A stretch of 48,872 nt of DNA from Endozoicomonas arenosclerae. GTDB taxonomy: Bacteria; Pseudomonadota; Gammaproteobacteria; Pseudomonadales; Endozoicomonadaceae. The translations under genes and the position numbers were made by a program. Within the stretch, counting starts at the first letter, position 1. Each line of letters starts with the position of its first letter. Shown here piece after piece: positions 18,583 through 26,273 of the stretch. Where the stretch lies: contig NZ_LASA01000051.1 of assembly GCF_001562015.1 (NCBI RefSeq), positions 143,512 through 192,383 of the forward strand. The letters run 5' to 3'. Below the pieces are notes generated by a model. The model worked only from the letters and a program-made list of their open reading frames with translations. It was not told the origin of the DNA and made no database searches.

Positions 18583-20242
18583 TCTCTTCGATGATTGCCC
18601 TGAGTCCGTTCCCTCGTGACGGACTCAAATGATTATAAAGATCCAGCTTTTCAAACCAGCCATCGACATCAAAACGACTGATGTCATTCGGTTTACGGCC
18701 ATTGAATACCGATAGCACTATGGCAATCAGCCCCCTGATGACTCGTGCATCGGAATCCACTGCAAAATATAGCGTCATGGTCTGCTCATCATAAAAGTGA
18801 TGCAGCCAGACCGTACTTTCACAACCATGTAGTCGCGACTCTTCCGTCTTCATAGCATCAGGCAGTGACGGCAGTGTTTTTCCAAGCAGCATGATATGAC
18901 GGTATTTATCCTGCCAGCTTCGAGCCGCAGTAATCTGCTGAAAAATCCGTTCTTGTGAAAACGCATCGTCATGCTCACCTTGAAGCTGGTTGAAGAATTC
19001 AGACTGGCTTTCAACCGCTCCCTCCTCAGGTAAAGATGCAAACTCACCTTTGACAATACTGGTCAGTGCATTAAGAAAGGCATCCACATCTTCAAGAGTG
19101 TTATAGACAGAAAAAGACGCTCTTACTGTACCAGCCAGACCCAGATGCTCCATCAAAGGCATGGTGCAATGATGACCTGTGCGAACCGCAATACCCTGCT
19201 GATCCAATAGCAGCCCGATATCCTGATTGTGCAGTCCATCCACCACAAACGAAACGACAGATACCTTCTGTTCTGCCTCGCCCACCAGTTTGACTCCCGG
19301 AATTTTCTTCAGGCCTTCTTCTGCTCTCTCTCTTAATTCAGCTTCATGCTCAGCCACCTGATTCATATCAAGAGCTCTCACAAACCGAATAGCTTCCCTG
19401 AGCCCTATGACACCAGAAACATTGGGTGTACCCGCTTCAAATTTAAACGGTAACTCATTAAACGTGGTACCACTGAAGCTGACCTGTCGAATCATCTCCC
19501 CACCAGACTGCCAGGGAGGCATAGCTTCCAGCAGTGCTTTTCGACCGTATAAAACCCCAATACCAGTCGGACCAAAGACTTTATGGCCTGAGAACACATA
19601 GAAATCGCAGTTCAGCTTTTGCACGTCTACAGACGTATGAGCGACCGCTTGAGCACCATCCACCAGAACGACTGCTCCTTTAGCCTTGGCTTCAAGAATC
19701 AGCGTCTCAATTGGATTAATGGTGCCAATGGCATTGGAAACATGAGCAATAGATAGAATACGGGTCTTATTCGTCAACAATTCACGAAAACTGTTTAGAT
19801 CCAACTCGCCTTTGTCAGTGACATTAATCACCTTGATGACGGCTCCTATCCGCTGGGCTACCAACTGCCATGGAACAATATTGGCGTGATGCTCCATGGC
19901 GGAGAGCAAAATTTCGTCACCCGGCTGCAGCTGGCTTTGCCCCCAGCTTTGAGCCACCAGGTTCAAAGCTTCTGTCGCCCCCCGAGTCCAGATGATTTCA
20001 TCCGAACTAGCAGCATTCAGGAAATGTCTGACTTCTTCCCTTGCCTCTTCAAAGGCGTGGGTTGAACGAGCACTGAGGTAATGAGAAGCCCGGTGCACAT
20101 TGGCGTTAGCTTCCCGGTAGAAACGGTCAATGGCCTCAATCACCGGGAAAGGCTTCTGGGTGGTAGCTGCATTATCCAGATACACCAGGGGCTGACCATG
20201 AGCGTGTTGCTCCAGAATGGGGAACTGCTTTTTCAGGTTCAT
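18554..20242 (-). CDS. Fused cysteine desulfurase / sulfur acceptor (CsdA-CsdE type)
   Basis: This 562-residue protein joins two enzymes. Residues 1-400 are a class II cysteine desulfurase (SufS/CsdA): it takes sulfur from cysteine with PLP, bound at Lys221 (VFSGHK), using catalytic Cys359 (RTGHHC). Residues 420-562 are a SufE/CsdE sulfur acceptor with active Cys474 in LHGCESTVWL and the SPSRGNGL motif. The proteins are normally separate, interacting partners. Proximity to tcdA (CsdL), as in the E. coli csdA-csdE-csdL operon, argues for a Csd rather than Suf role; no sufBCD genes are in view. It may feed Fe-S clusters or tRNA modification. Confidence 0.93.
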   Translation of the reverse strand: MNLKKQFPILEQHAHGQPLVYLDNAATTQKPFPVIEAIDRFYREANANVHRASHYLSARSTHAFEEAREEVRHFLNAASSDEIIWTRGATEALNLVAQSWGQSQLQPGDEILLSAMEHHANIVPWQLVAQRIGAVIKVINVTDKGELDLNSFRELLTNKTRILSIAHVSNAIGTINPIETLILEAKAKGAVVLVDGAQAVAHTSVDVQKLNCDFYVFSGHKVFGPTGIGVLYGRKALLEAMPPWQSGGEMIRQVSFSGTTFNELPFKFEAGTPNVSGVIGLREAIRFVRALDMNQVAEHEAELRERAEEGLKKIPGVKLVGEAEQKVSVVSFVVDGLHNQDIGLLLDQQGIAVRTGHHCTMPLMEHLGLAGTVRASFSVYNTLEDVDAFLNALTSIVKGEFASLPEEGAVESQSEFFNQLQGEHDDAFSQERIFQQITAARSWQDKYRHIMLLGKTLPSLPDAMKTEESRLHGCESTVWLHHFYDEQTMTLYFAVDSDARVIRGLIAIVLSVFNGRKPNDISRFDVDGWFEKLDLYNHLSPSRGNGLRAIIEEIRSLAHRFG

Positions 20243-20439
20243 AAGACCTTATCCTGATCCGATGCGGGCATTTTACTGAGAACAGACGGGAGATAAAGAC
20301 CAGGCGGAAAACACTCTCGCCAAATAAGTCGATCAACTTACTTCAATATATGGCGGTCAATAGGAATAACCTCTTATACCAGAACGGGCGAACCAATTAG
20401 AAAATAGCGAGTTATTCAAGAATCTGCTGAACACACATA

Positions 20440-21780
20440 ATGCTGAATAATGCCCATAGCGGACAACAAATAGCTTGCACCTTGCCTGAGCACACAAAAC
20501 CCGCTAGCAGAATAGCTTTCACTCTGAAAAGCACTGCTGCTTCCCTGCTACTGGCAGCAAGTGCTCAAAATGCTATTGCAGCTTCTGAGCCTGCAGCCAA
20601 GGAGCATGATGTTGCCGGGGTGCCTTTCCTGTTCAGCTCTGAAGACTGGGGAACCGCTTTTGGTGGTGCCGGTATTATCAAGGGTATTGGACAACCACAG
20701 GCATCCCTGTTCGGTACTGCTATTGCCTCCAGTAACGGCTCAGCCCTGATTTATACCGGCCTGCATAACGTCATCATTCCAGGTCTGGACCAGATGCTGG
20801 TGAGCGTTAACGCTCTCTATGGCGACTACAAACAATCCAGTTATTATCTGCCAGGCAATCCAGAATTTGGTGCTGAACAACCCGGCAGCAACGACTCCAG
20901 CAAAGAGAACTTTGTCACTACCAGCAGTGTTGAACAACGATACGCAGCCCGCTTTAAATACATCCTCCCTATTGCTGAAGGTCGAAACGGCGCACTGGCC
21001 AGCCTGAAACAGGATGCTCTGGGCAACGCTGCTGCAGGTAAAGAATGGAACCCTCTGACCTCTGGTATCAGCTCTTTCGAGGTTCAACCATTCTACGAGA
21101 GCCAGGAGCTGGAAGAGTTTTCACCCGACTCTGCAGACCGGGCAGCAGGCATCAAGTTTATTCTGGACTACGACAACCGCAACTCCAGCCAACTGCCTAC
21201 CCGCGGCAGTCAGACCACCTTCACTTACACCAAAGACTGGGGAAGTGAAAACCGGGCAGACTGGGCGACCTGGGAGTTTGAATTCAGTAAATTCATCAAT
21301 CTGGGTAGTAATGAATACCTTGATCAACAGGTCATTGCCTTCAATGCCTGGATCGCTGACACCCCAACATGGAATGACACGACTAACGTCAATGGTGTAG
21401 AAGAGTACAAGCGTCCTCCTTCTTTTGCCGGTGTATCTCTGGGGGGTTGGGACAAGCTGAGAGGCTACAACACCGACCGTTTCTATGGACGCTCTGCGGT
21501 CTCCTACAGCTTGGAATTCAGAGCCATTCCTCACTGGCAGCCTCTGGAAGATCTGCCCATCATCGGGCCTTTGTACGACATCCCCTGGTGGCAATGGACC
21601 CTGTTTATTGATGCCGGTCGAGTAGCCGATGACTTTGACCTGGGCGAGTTGCACAGCGATATGAAATACAGTGTGGGTGGAGGTATTCGCTTCAAGGTTG
21701 AAGGTGTTACGGTTCGAACTGAAATCGCCAGCAGCAAAGAAGATAACCAGCTTCGTATCTTTATAAACCAGCCCTTCTGA
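20440..21780 (+). CDS. Omp85/BamA-type outer-membrane barrel protein without POTRA domains
   Basis: This 446-residue protein has a long N-terminal region (residues 1-48, signal-peptide-like and ending NAIA-ASEP) and then a barrel domain resembling the bacterial surface antigen family (PF01103). Support comes from the loop-6 motif LRGYN at 340-344 after SLGGWDK, IDAGRV, SVGGGIRFKVEGVTVRTEIA and a terminal Phe. BamA and TamA carry POTRA domains before the barrel; here only about 15 residues separate the signal peptide from the first barrel-like strands. Such short members are widespread and mostly uncharacterised. The start is uncertain since no ribosome binding site precedes the ATG. A terminator follows. 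Confidence 0.75.
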   Translation: MLNNAHSGQQIACTLPEHTKPASRIAFTLKSTAASLLLAASAQNAIAASEPAAKEHDVAGVPFLFSSEDWGTAFGGAGIIKGIGQPQASLFGTAIASSNGSALIYTGLHNVIIPGLDQMLVSVNALYGDYKQSSYYLPGNPEFGAEQPGSNDSSKENFVTTSSVEQRYAARFKYILPIAEGRNGALASLKQDALGNAAAGKEWNPLTSGISSFEVQPFYESQELEEFSPDSADRAAGIKFILDYDNRNSSQLPTRGSQTTFTYTKDWGSENRADWATWEFEFSKFINLGSNEYLDQQVIAFNAWIADTPTWNDTTNVNGVEEYKRPPSFAGVSLGGWDKLRGYNTDRFYGRSAVSYSLEFRAIPHWQPLEDLPIIGPLYDIPWWQWTLFIDAGRVADDFDLGELHSDMKYSVGGGIRFKVEGVTVRTEIASSKEDNQLRIFINQPF

Positions 21781-21787
21781 TTCACTC

Positions 21788-21826
21788 GCCAGTAAGAAAT
21801 ATTCTTCTTACTGGCCCCTTCTTTTT
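21788..21826 (+). terminator. Intrinsic terminator of the Omp85-type gene
   Basis: A perfect 11-bp stem GCCAGTAAGAA (21788-21798) / TTCTTACTGGC (21805-21815) with a 6-base loop, followed by CCCTTCTTTTT, eight bases after the stop codon. Confidence 0.85.
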
Positions 21827-21848
21827 ACTGTCCCCTGAAATATATTTT

Positions 21849-21878
21849 CTGGCACATGCTGGCTCCGTGTGTTATATC
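21849..21878 (+). promoter_or_regulatory. Possible sigma-70 promoter of the ilv operon
   Basis: CTGGCA (21849-21854, 4 of 6 to the -35 consensus) and TATATC (21873-21878) are 18 bases apart, placing the start of transcription near 21886, about 30 bases before the leader peptide. Weak evidence from matches only. Confidence 0.3.
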
Positions 21879-21917
21879 TAAAAATACATCGAACAACCGA
21901 ATTTGTATTTGTCTGTC

Positions 21918-21998
21918 ATGAAACTTAACCCCATCAGCAACATTATTATGCTACTAGTCGTGGTGATTAACATCTCCGCGCGGGGGTCTGTTGGCTGA
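21918..21998 (+). CDS. ilvL: ilv leader peptide
   Basis: A 26-codon reading frame encodes MKLNPISN, then IIMLLVVVINIS, ending SARGSVG. Nine of 12 residues in the central run are Ile, Leu or Val, the signature of ilv operon leader peptides whose ribosome senses charged branched-chain tRNAs (E. coli IlvL works this way). It lies directly upstream of a strong intrinsic terminator and of ilvGM. The control codons are at about 21942-21974. Stalling there would leave GCGGGGG (21980-21986) free to pair with CCCCCGC in the terminator stem. Confidence 0.85.
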   Translation: MKLNPISNIIMLLVVVINISARGSVG

Positions 21999-22049
21999 CA
22001 GATCAGAGTTTCCAGGAAACCCCCGCACCGAAAGGTCCGGGGGTTTTTT
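21980..22049 (+). promoter_or_regulatory. Transcription attenuator of ilvGM
   Basis: The terminator stem is CCCCCG (22020-22025) with CGGGGG (22038-22043), continued inside by ACC/GGT around loop GAAA, and followed by six Ts (22044-22049). The competing antiterminator strand is GCGGGGG (21980-21986), a perfect complement of CCCCCGC (22020-22026), and lies inside the last codons of the leader peptide. A ribosome that finishes the peptide covers it and allows termination; one stalled at Ile/Leu/Val codons exposes it. This is classical attenuation logic inferred from sequence. Confidence 0.8.
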
Positions 22050-22116
22050 CATATTTGGGGTCTGAAAAACCCCGGGAGCAAACCCATACATTGCTCCCAA
22101 CAGTGAGGATAGAACC

Positions 22117-22329
22117 ATGCTAAACGTCAACAACAAACTGATTATTGCCGTTCTAAGTCTGATTATTGTCGCCGTCATCAGCCTGCCTGCTTTGCTGCTG
22201 GTTATCCTCCCTGTTGCTGTTTTCTTCTCTCTGCAGCAGTGGTTTGAACTGAGCAATCGTAAGCCTGTACGTATCAAGGCTGAAGTTCATACTGGCCAGG
22301 AGAGAGGACCGTCCCATGAACGGCGCTAA
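22117..22329 (+). CDS. Small Ile/Leu/Val-rich membrane protein overlapping ilvG start
   Basis: A 70-residue frame with a good ribosome binding site (GAGGA, seven bases before ATG) lies between the attenuator and ilvG. Residues 8-37 are one or two membrane segments; 23 of the first 39 residues are Ile, Leu or Val. The last 30 residues are polar and basic. Its 3' end overlaps the ilvG start by 14 bases and contains the ilvG Shine-Dalgarno (AGGAG, 22298-22302), so its translation is probably coupled to ilvG. I do not recognise a family. It may be a genuine small membrane protein or a second translational sensor of branched-chain amino acids. Confidence 0.6.
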   Translation: MLNVNNKLIIAVLSLIIVAVISLPALLLVILPVAVFFSLQQWFELSNRKPVRIKAEVHTGQERGPSHERR

Positions 22330-23962
22330 CGCACTTGTAAAGAATCTCTCCCAACGTGGCATTCGTCATGTGTTTGGTTATCCCGGCGGCACAATCATGC
22401 CAGTGTATGATGCCCTGCTTGAATCCGGTGTTGAGCATCTGCTTTGTCGCCATGAACAGGGGGCGGCCTTCGCAGCCATAGGTTATGCCAGAGCCAGTGG
22501 AAAAACCGGGGTTTGCATAGCGACCTCAGGCCCAGGTGCGACCAATCTGATTACGGCTTTATCCGATGCCATGCTGGACTCCATCCCGCTGGTAGCCATC
22601 ACAGGTCAGGTGCCTACTGCGATGATGGGAACAGACGCTTTCCAGGAAATCGATATTCTGGGTATGACTCTGGGCTGTACCAAGCACAGTTTCCTGGTGA
22701 CTGATCCTGACGATATTTGCGACACTCTCAACAAAGCTTTCATCCTGGCTCAGTCCGGCCGCCCAGGCCCCGTTCTGGTAGATCTTCCCAAAGATATTCA
22801 AATGTCTGAAGCTCATTATGCGCCACCCCTTGATGTGATCGAGGAGAGAGCGGCAGACAGTTTCGACAAGATTGATACCGCCATCTCGTTGCTCCAGAAA
22901 AGCAACAAACCCGTTGCCTACGTAGGTGGCGGTGTAGGTATGGCTAATGCTGTTGAGGAACTCCGTGAGTTTTTATCCCAAACCGGAATCCCCAGTGTTT
23001 GCACACTGAAAGGTATTGGAGCTGTCCGCCCTGACGACCATGGCTACCTGGGCATGTTAGGTATGCATGGAACCCGGGCGGCCAATCTGGCGGTCCAGGA
23101 ATGCGATCTGCTGATTGCCATTGGCGCCCGTTTTGATGATCGGGTGACAGGCAAACTCGAAGGCTTCGCACCCAACGCCAAAGTCATCCATATGGATATA
23201 GACCCTGCAGAGTTTGGCAAGCGCCGCCTTGCCGATGTCAGCTTGAGCGGTTGTCTGAAAAAAAATCTCAGCAGTCTGAACATCACCCTGGAGAAAGAAG
23301 ACTGGATGCATCACTGCAAGACCAGTCGAGCTTCCAGCCAGTGGTGCTATGACAAGCCAGGGGAAGATATTTTTGCGCCACTGCTTCTGAAACAGTTATC
23401 AGAAGCCACCAGCGAAAACTCCGTTATCAGCTGTGATGTAGGTCAGCATCAAATGTGGGTAGCTCAACATATGAGTTTTTATCACCCCAGCAATCATCTC
23501 TCCAGTGCCGGACTGGGCACTATGGGCTTTGGTCTGCCCGCAGCTATTGGCGCGGCTATCTCAAGACCGGAAGATGATGTCATCCTGGTTTCCGGTGATG
23601 GTTCTTTCATGATGAATGTTCAGGAACTGGCTTCCATCAAACGCAAACAGCTGCCTGTAAAAATTGTTTTGCTCGATAACCAGCGACTGGGCATGGTGAA
23701 GCAATGGCAGGAGCTCTTCTTTGACCAGCGTTACAGCGAAACAGATCTTTCAGATAACCCGGACTTTGTCACCTTGGCCAAAGCCTTTGGTATTGAAGGC
23801 AGAATGATTACCGAAAGACATGAAGTGCTCCCGGCTCTGGACGAAATGCTCCAGGCTCCCGGTGCATGGATTCTTCATGTCTGCATTGATGAGCGAGAAA
23901 ACGTATGGCCCCTGGTGCCCCCCGGTGCCGCTAACCACGAAATGATGGAGGTAAGCGCATGA
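22316..23962 (+). CDS. ilvG: Acetolactate synthase II large subunit
   Basis: IlvG is the catalytic, thiamine-diphosphate-dependent subunit of acetohydroxyacid synthase II, first common step of Ile/Val synthesis. It has 548 residues, the same as intact E. coli IlvG, and aligns end to end: [31 protein letters not shown] with catalytic Glu47, [45 protein letters not shown]...[13 protein letters not shown] (ThDP/Mg site) and [11 protein letters not shown]. The frame is intact, unlike E. coli K-12 where ilvG is frameshifted. ilvM follows with a four-base overlap; attenuation and coupling act upstream. Confidence 0.97.
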   Translation: MNGANALVKNLSQRGIRHVFGYPGGTIMPVYDALLESGVEHLLCRHEQGAAFAAIGYARASGKTGVCIATSGPGATNLITALSDAMLDSIPLVAITGQVPTAMMGTDAFQEIDILGMTLGCTKHSFLVTDPDDICDTLNKAFILAQSGRPGPVLVDLPKDIQMSEAHYAPPLDVIEERAADSFDKIDTAISLLQKSNKPVAYVGGGVGMANAVEELREFLSQTGIPSVCTLKGIGAVRPDDHGYLGMLGMHGTRAANLAVQECDLLIAIGARFDDRVTGKLEGFAPNAKVIHMDIDPAEFGKRRLADVSLSGCLKKNLSSLNITLEKEDWMHHCKTSRASSQWCYDKPGEDIFAPLLLKQLSEATSENSVISCDVGQHQMWVAQHMSFYHPSNHLSSAGLGTMGFGLPAAIGAAISRPEDDVILVSGDGSFMMNVQELASIKRKQLPVKIVLLDNQRLGMVKQWQELFFDQRYSETDLSDNPDFVTLAKAFGIEGRMITERHEVLPALDEMLQAPGAWILHVCIDERENVWPLVPPGAANHEMMEVSA

Positions 23963-24243
23963 ACACTTCCCAGCAAGCAGCCAAAAGTAACTACTCACTG
24001 ACCATTCAGTGTCATAAGAAACCCGAAGTGATGGAGCGACTGCTGAGAGTGGTCAGACACCGTGGGTTTGACCTTGAAAGCTTCTCCATGCGCAGCTCTG
24101 ATTGTGGCAAGATGGTGTCGGCCGACATCGATGTCTGCAGTGAACGTCCTATAGAGATGCTCACCAGCCAGATAGAAACACTGTATGATGTTCTCCAGGT
24201 TCATCAGCCTATGGCGACTCTTCGACAGGAGAGCATCATCTGA
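23959..24243 (+). CDS. ilvM: Acetolactate synthase II small subunit
   Basis: IlvM is the regulatory ACT-type subunit needed for full activity of AHAS II. It has 94 residues (E. coli 87) and shows the family core [20 protein letters not shown] followed by [17 protein letters not shown]. The start overlaps the ilvG stop (ATGA), so the pair is translationally coupled. Isozyme II is valine-insensitive in enterobacteria; whether that holds here is not visible. No ilvEDA genes follow; a convergent LysR gene ends 13 bases downstream. Confidence 0.93.
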   Translation: MNTSQQAAKSNYSLTIQCHKKPEVMERLLRVVRHRGFDLESFSMRSSDCGKMVSADIDVCSERPIEMLTSQIETLYDVLQVHQPMATLRQESII

Positions 24244-24255
24244 AAGGCAGGAGTA

Positions 24256-25221
24256 TCAAGAATCAGGTTGAGGAGCTTCCTCTTCCTGATCACCCTCAGG
24301 TTCACTGACAAACATATCCAGCTCTTTACTCTGAATATGTTCCAGCAATTCATCCCTGACGAACTCCCTCATCCATCGGTGGGCACGATTTAACTCCCAG
24401 TATTCAGGCCAGACAATATTAAAGCTCACCGGAGGAATACTCTTTGGACACTCCCGGATGACATAGCCTGAAAGATCAGCCATAAACATCGACAACGACT
24501 CCGGCGCCAGAAATACACAGTCTGTCCCCTTGATCAGAGCAAGGCTGACAGAGAGACTGGGAGACCAGGTTTTGACCTGAACCGTTTGCAGAAAGTTATT
24601 GATCTCCCCCTGCTGGTGCAGATTCATATTGTCGCGCTGAACCACAAAGGAGAAAGCGCTCAGGGCTTCCTCGGAAAAAGCCTCATGGGCCAGTGGATGA
24701 TTCTCACAAAGAATCAGGCACATTCTATCTTTCATCAGGGAGAAACTGGACAGCCCTTCATCCTGAATACCCATATAGCCAATAGACAGATCGAGCTTAC
24801 CTGTGGCCACATCAACCGCCGGATTAATGGCCTGCAGCTCAAACGTCAGCCCTGGAGCTACAGCCCAGATCTTCTGCAACACCTCGGGCAGTATTCTCTC
24901 CAGCACCATATGACCGGAAGCGATCCTGAAGTGGCGCTGGGTAGTGGCTATATCAAACTGCTGATTCTCGAAGATGCTGCTGGCCTCAGACACCACACGA
25001 TTCACATCTTCATGCAATGACATAGCCTTCTCTGACAGAAAGATACGATTGCCTTTTCTGACCAGAATCGGGTCATTTAACGCTTCCCTCAACTGGGCCA
25101 GAGTCCGGCTCATGGCAGACTGGGTCACACACATCATCTGTGCTGCTTTGGAAACACTCTGTGTATCCAGCAGGGCTTTCAGGCCAGGCAGCAGGTTTAG
25201 ATTCAGTCTGGAAAGATTCAT
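24256..25221 (-). CDS. LysR-family transcriptional regulator
   Basis: This 321-residue protein has an N-terminal winged helix-turn-helix (residues 1-60) with the LysR pattern LLPGLKALLDTQSVSKAAQMMCVTQSAMSRTLAQLREAL, followed by the linker helix and a two-lobed substrate-binding domain from about residue 90. The start LNLNLLPGLKALL resembles the NodD/LeuO/PbpR-like branch. The C-terminal 20 residues are very acidic (EPEGDQEEEAPQPDS), unusual for the family. The gene is convergent to ilvM, so it need not control ilv. The target and effector are unknown. Confidence 0.9.
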   Translation of the reverse strand: MNLSRLNLNLLPGLKALLDTQSVSKAAQMMCVTQSAMSRTLAQLREALNDPILVRKGNRIFLSEKAMSLHEDVNRVVSEASSIFENQQFDIATTQRHFRIASGHMVLERILPEVLQKIWAVAPGLTFELQAINPAVDVATGKLDLSIGYMGIQDEGLSSFSLMKDRMCLILCENHPLAHEAFSEEALSAFSFVVQRDNMNLHQQGEINNFLQTVQVKTWSPSLSVSLALIKGTDCVFLAPESLSMFMADLSGYVIRECPKSIPPVSFNIVWPEYWELNRAHRWMREFVRDELLEHIQSKELDMFVSEPEGDQEEEAPQPDS

Positions 25222-25686
25222 AAATGGCTAATGCCTATAGCGACTACAAAAACGACAACAAAACATTTTGCGCCTACCTTACCCACAAAAACGATCATTC
25301 GAAATGTTTTTCATGGTGAGTAGCGCTGAGGGAAACCAAGAGTAAGGAAGTATGGCTAAACAGCCCCGCATTTTGAATAAAATCTTTCAATTTGAAAGCT
25401 CATTCAGAATAAAAATAATAACAAAAGCCTGCAGGGGAAGGGGCTCGTTATTGCAGCCAGCGTATCATCCGAAATACGACAAAGTATAAATACTTATTTA
25501 AACTTTCATTTGATTCGTAATCAGGTACACTGGAGATGTGCGCTCGTTTACAGGTTCTGTCCAGCCGTCCGGAAACCATAGCGGGTTGTGTGATTTACGG
25601 CCCGGCTGTCTCCGGGAGATTGTCTGAGCTTTCTCCCAAGACAGATCTGTTGACAGGCATTACTGAAAGCGCAGTAAGGAGGGTCC
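25222..25686 (+). other. Intergenic region with structured 5' leader
   Basis: No gene is apparent in these 465 bases. The right part (about 25560-25645) holds the inverted pairs CAGCCG (25562-25567) / CGGCTG (25603-25608) and GGGAGA (25614-25619) / TCTCCC (25632-25637). A competing pair, TGTCT (25621-25625) / AGACA (25640-25644), cannot form together with the second. It lies directly before the 25687 gene and could be a regulatory leader. Confidence 0.4.
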
Positions 25687-26145
25687 ATGAACCATAACAA
25701 GTACAAAGAACTGCAGGATCTGGTTGACAACTACCTGGACTCGGGATTATCAGCCAGGGAGTACGTTGAAGCCTGTGTCGACGCAGGTGATATCAGCGCT
25801 GCAGAAGCCCTGAAACTGCTGTCTGTTCTTAGGGAAGCCCAGTCAGTTACATTCAAGCTGGCCGAAGTTGCGGACTATGAGCATCCCGGCCTTCAAATGA
25901 CGCTCATGCGCAAGGGAGAGGAGTATGAAAACGACGATCCTCTCTTCAATATTACCTTTGATGAAAGCCTCGATCCTGACAGGGAGGAAGTGATCGACCT
26001 ATTACAGAACTTTGCCAAGGAACTGGCCGTGCTGGCCACCCGGGGTGAACTGAATGAAGCCGAAGCAGTGGACTCCATTGATGAGAGCCCTGAAGAATGG
26101 CTTGATCACCCTAACATCATGCCAGCGAGCGAAACCCGTCACTAA
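25687..26145 (+). CDS. Acidic hypothetical protein
   Basis: I do not recognise this 152-residue protein. It has no signal peptide or membrane segment and looks cytoplasmic and soluble. Residues 1-60 are predicted helical with charged/Leu alternation (YKELQDLVDNYLDSGLSAREYVEA), the middle is polar and the region 90-135 is strongly acidic (EVIDLLQNFAKELAVL flanked by Asp/Glu). A very strong ribosome binding site (AAGGAGG) precedes the ATG, suggesting high expression. In the +2 frame past the stop, 26115-26241 encodes protein-like sequence without a start codon, so the original C-terminus may have been longer. A terminator follows. Confidence 0.75.
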   Translation: MNHNKYKELQDLVDNYLDSGLSAREYVEACVDAGDISAAEALKLLSVLREAQSVTFKLAEVADYEHPGLQMTLMRKGEEYENDDPLFNITFDESLDPDREEVIDLLQNFAKELAVLATRGELNEAEAVDSIDESPEEWLDHPNIMPASETRH

Positions 26146-26243
26146 ACCCGAATAACGAACAACATTTCATCTCTCAGTTGGATGAAATCAGAAAAGCCAA
26201 TCGAATTTATGCTGCCCAGCATAAGATTCAGATGAGTTAGCCA

Positions 26244-26273
26244 AAGCGCCCAACCAAGGGCGCTTGCTTTTTT
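26244..26273 (+). terminator. Intrinsic terminator after the 25687 gene
   Basis: A perfect 8-bp stem AAGCGCCC (26244-26251) / GGGCGCTT (26258-26265) with loop AACCAA, followed by GCTTTTTT, directly before the stop of the convergent PTS gene. Confidence 0.85.

Noticed and set aside
21121-21654. Minus-strand open frame of 177 codons
   Set aside because: It is antisense to the Omp85-type barrel gene; no ribosome binding site or recognisable motif.
21849-21864. TGGCAC-N-GC pattern suggestive of a sigma-54 promoter for ilvGM
   Set aside because: The GG and GC elements are nine rather than ten bases apart, a spacing that sigma-54 does not tolerate.
25548-25730. Minus-strand 60-codon frame before the acidic protein gene
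   Set aside because: Cys-rich translation without motif, covering the structured leader and strong ribosome binding site of the plus-strand gene.
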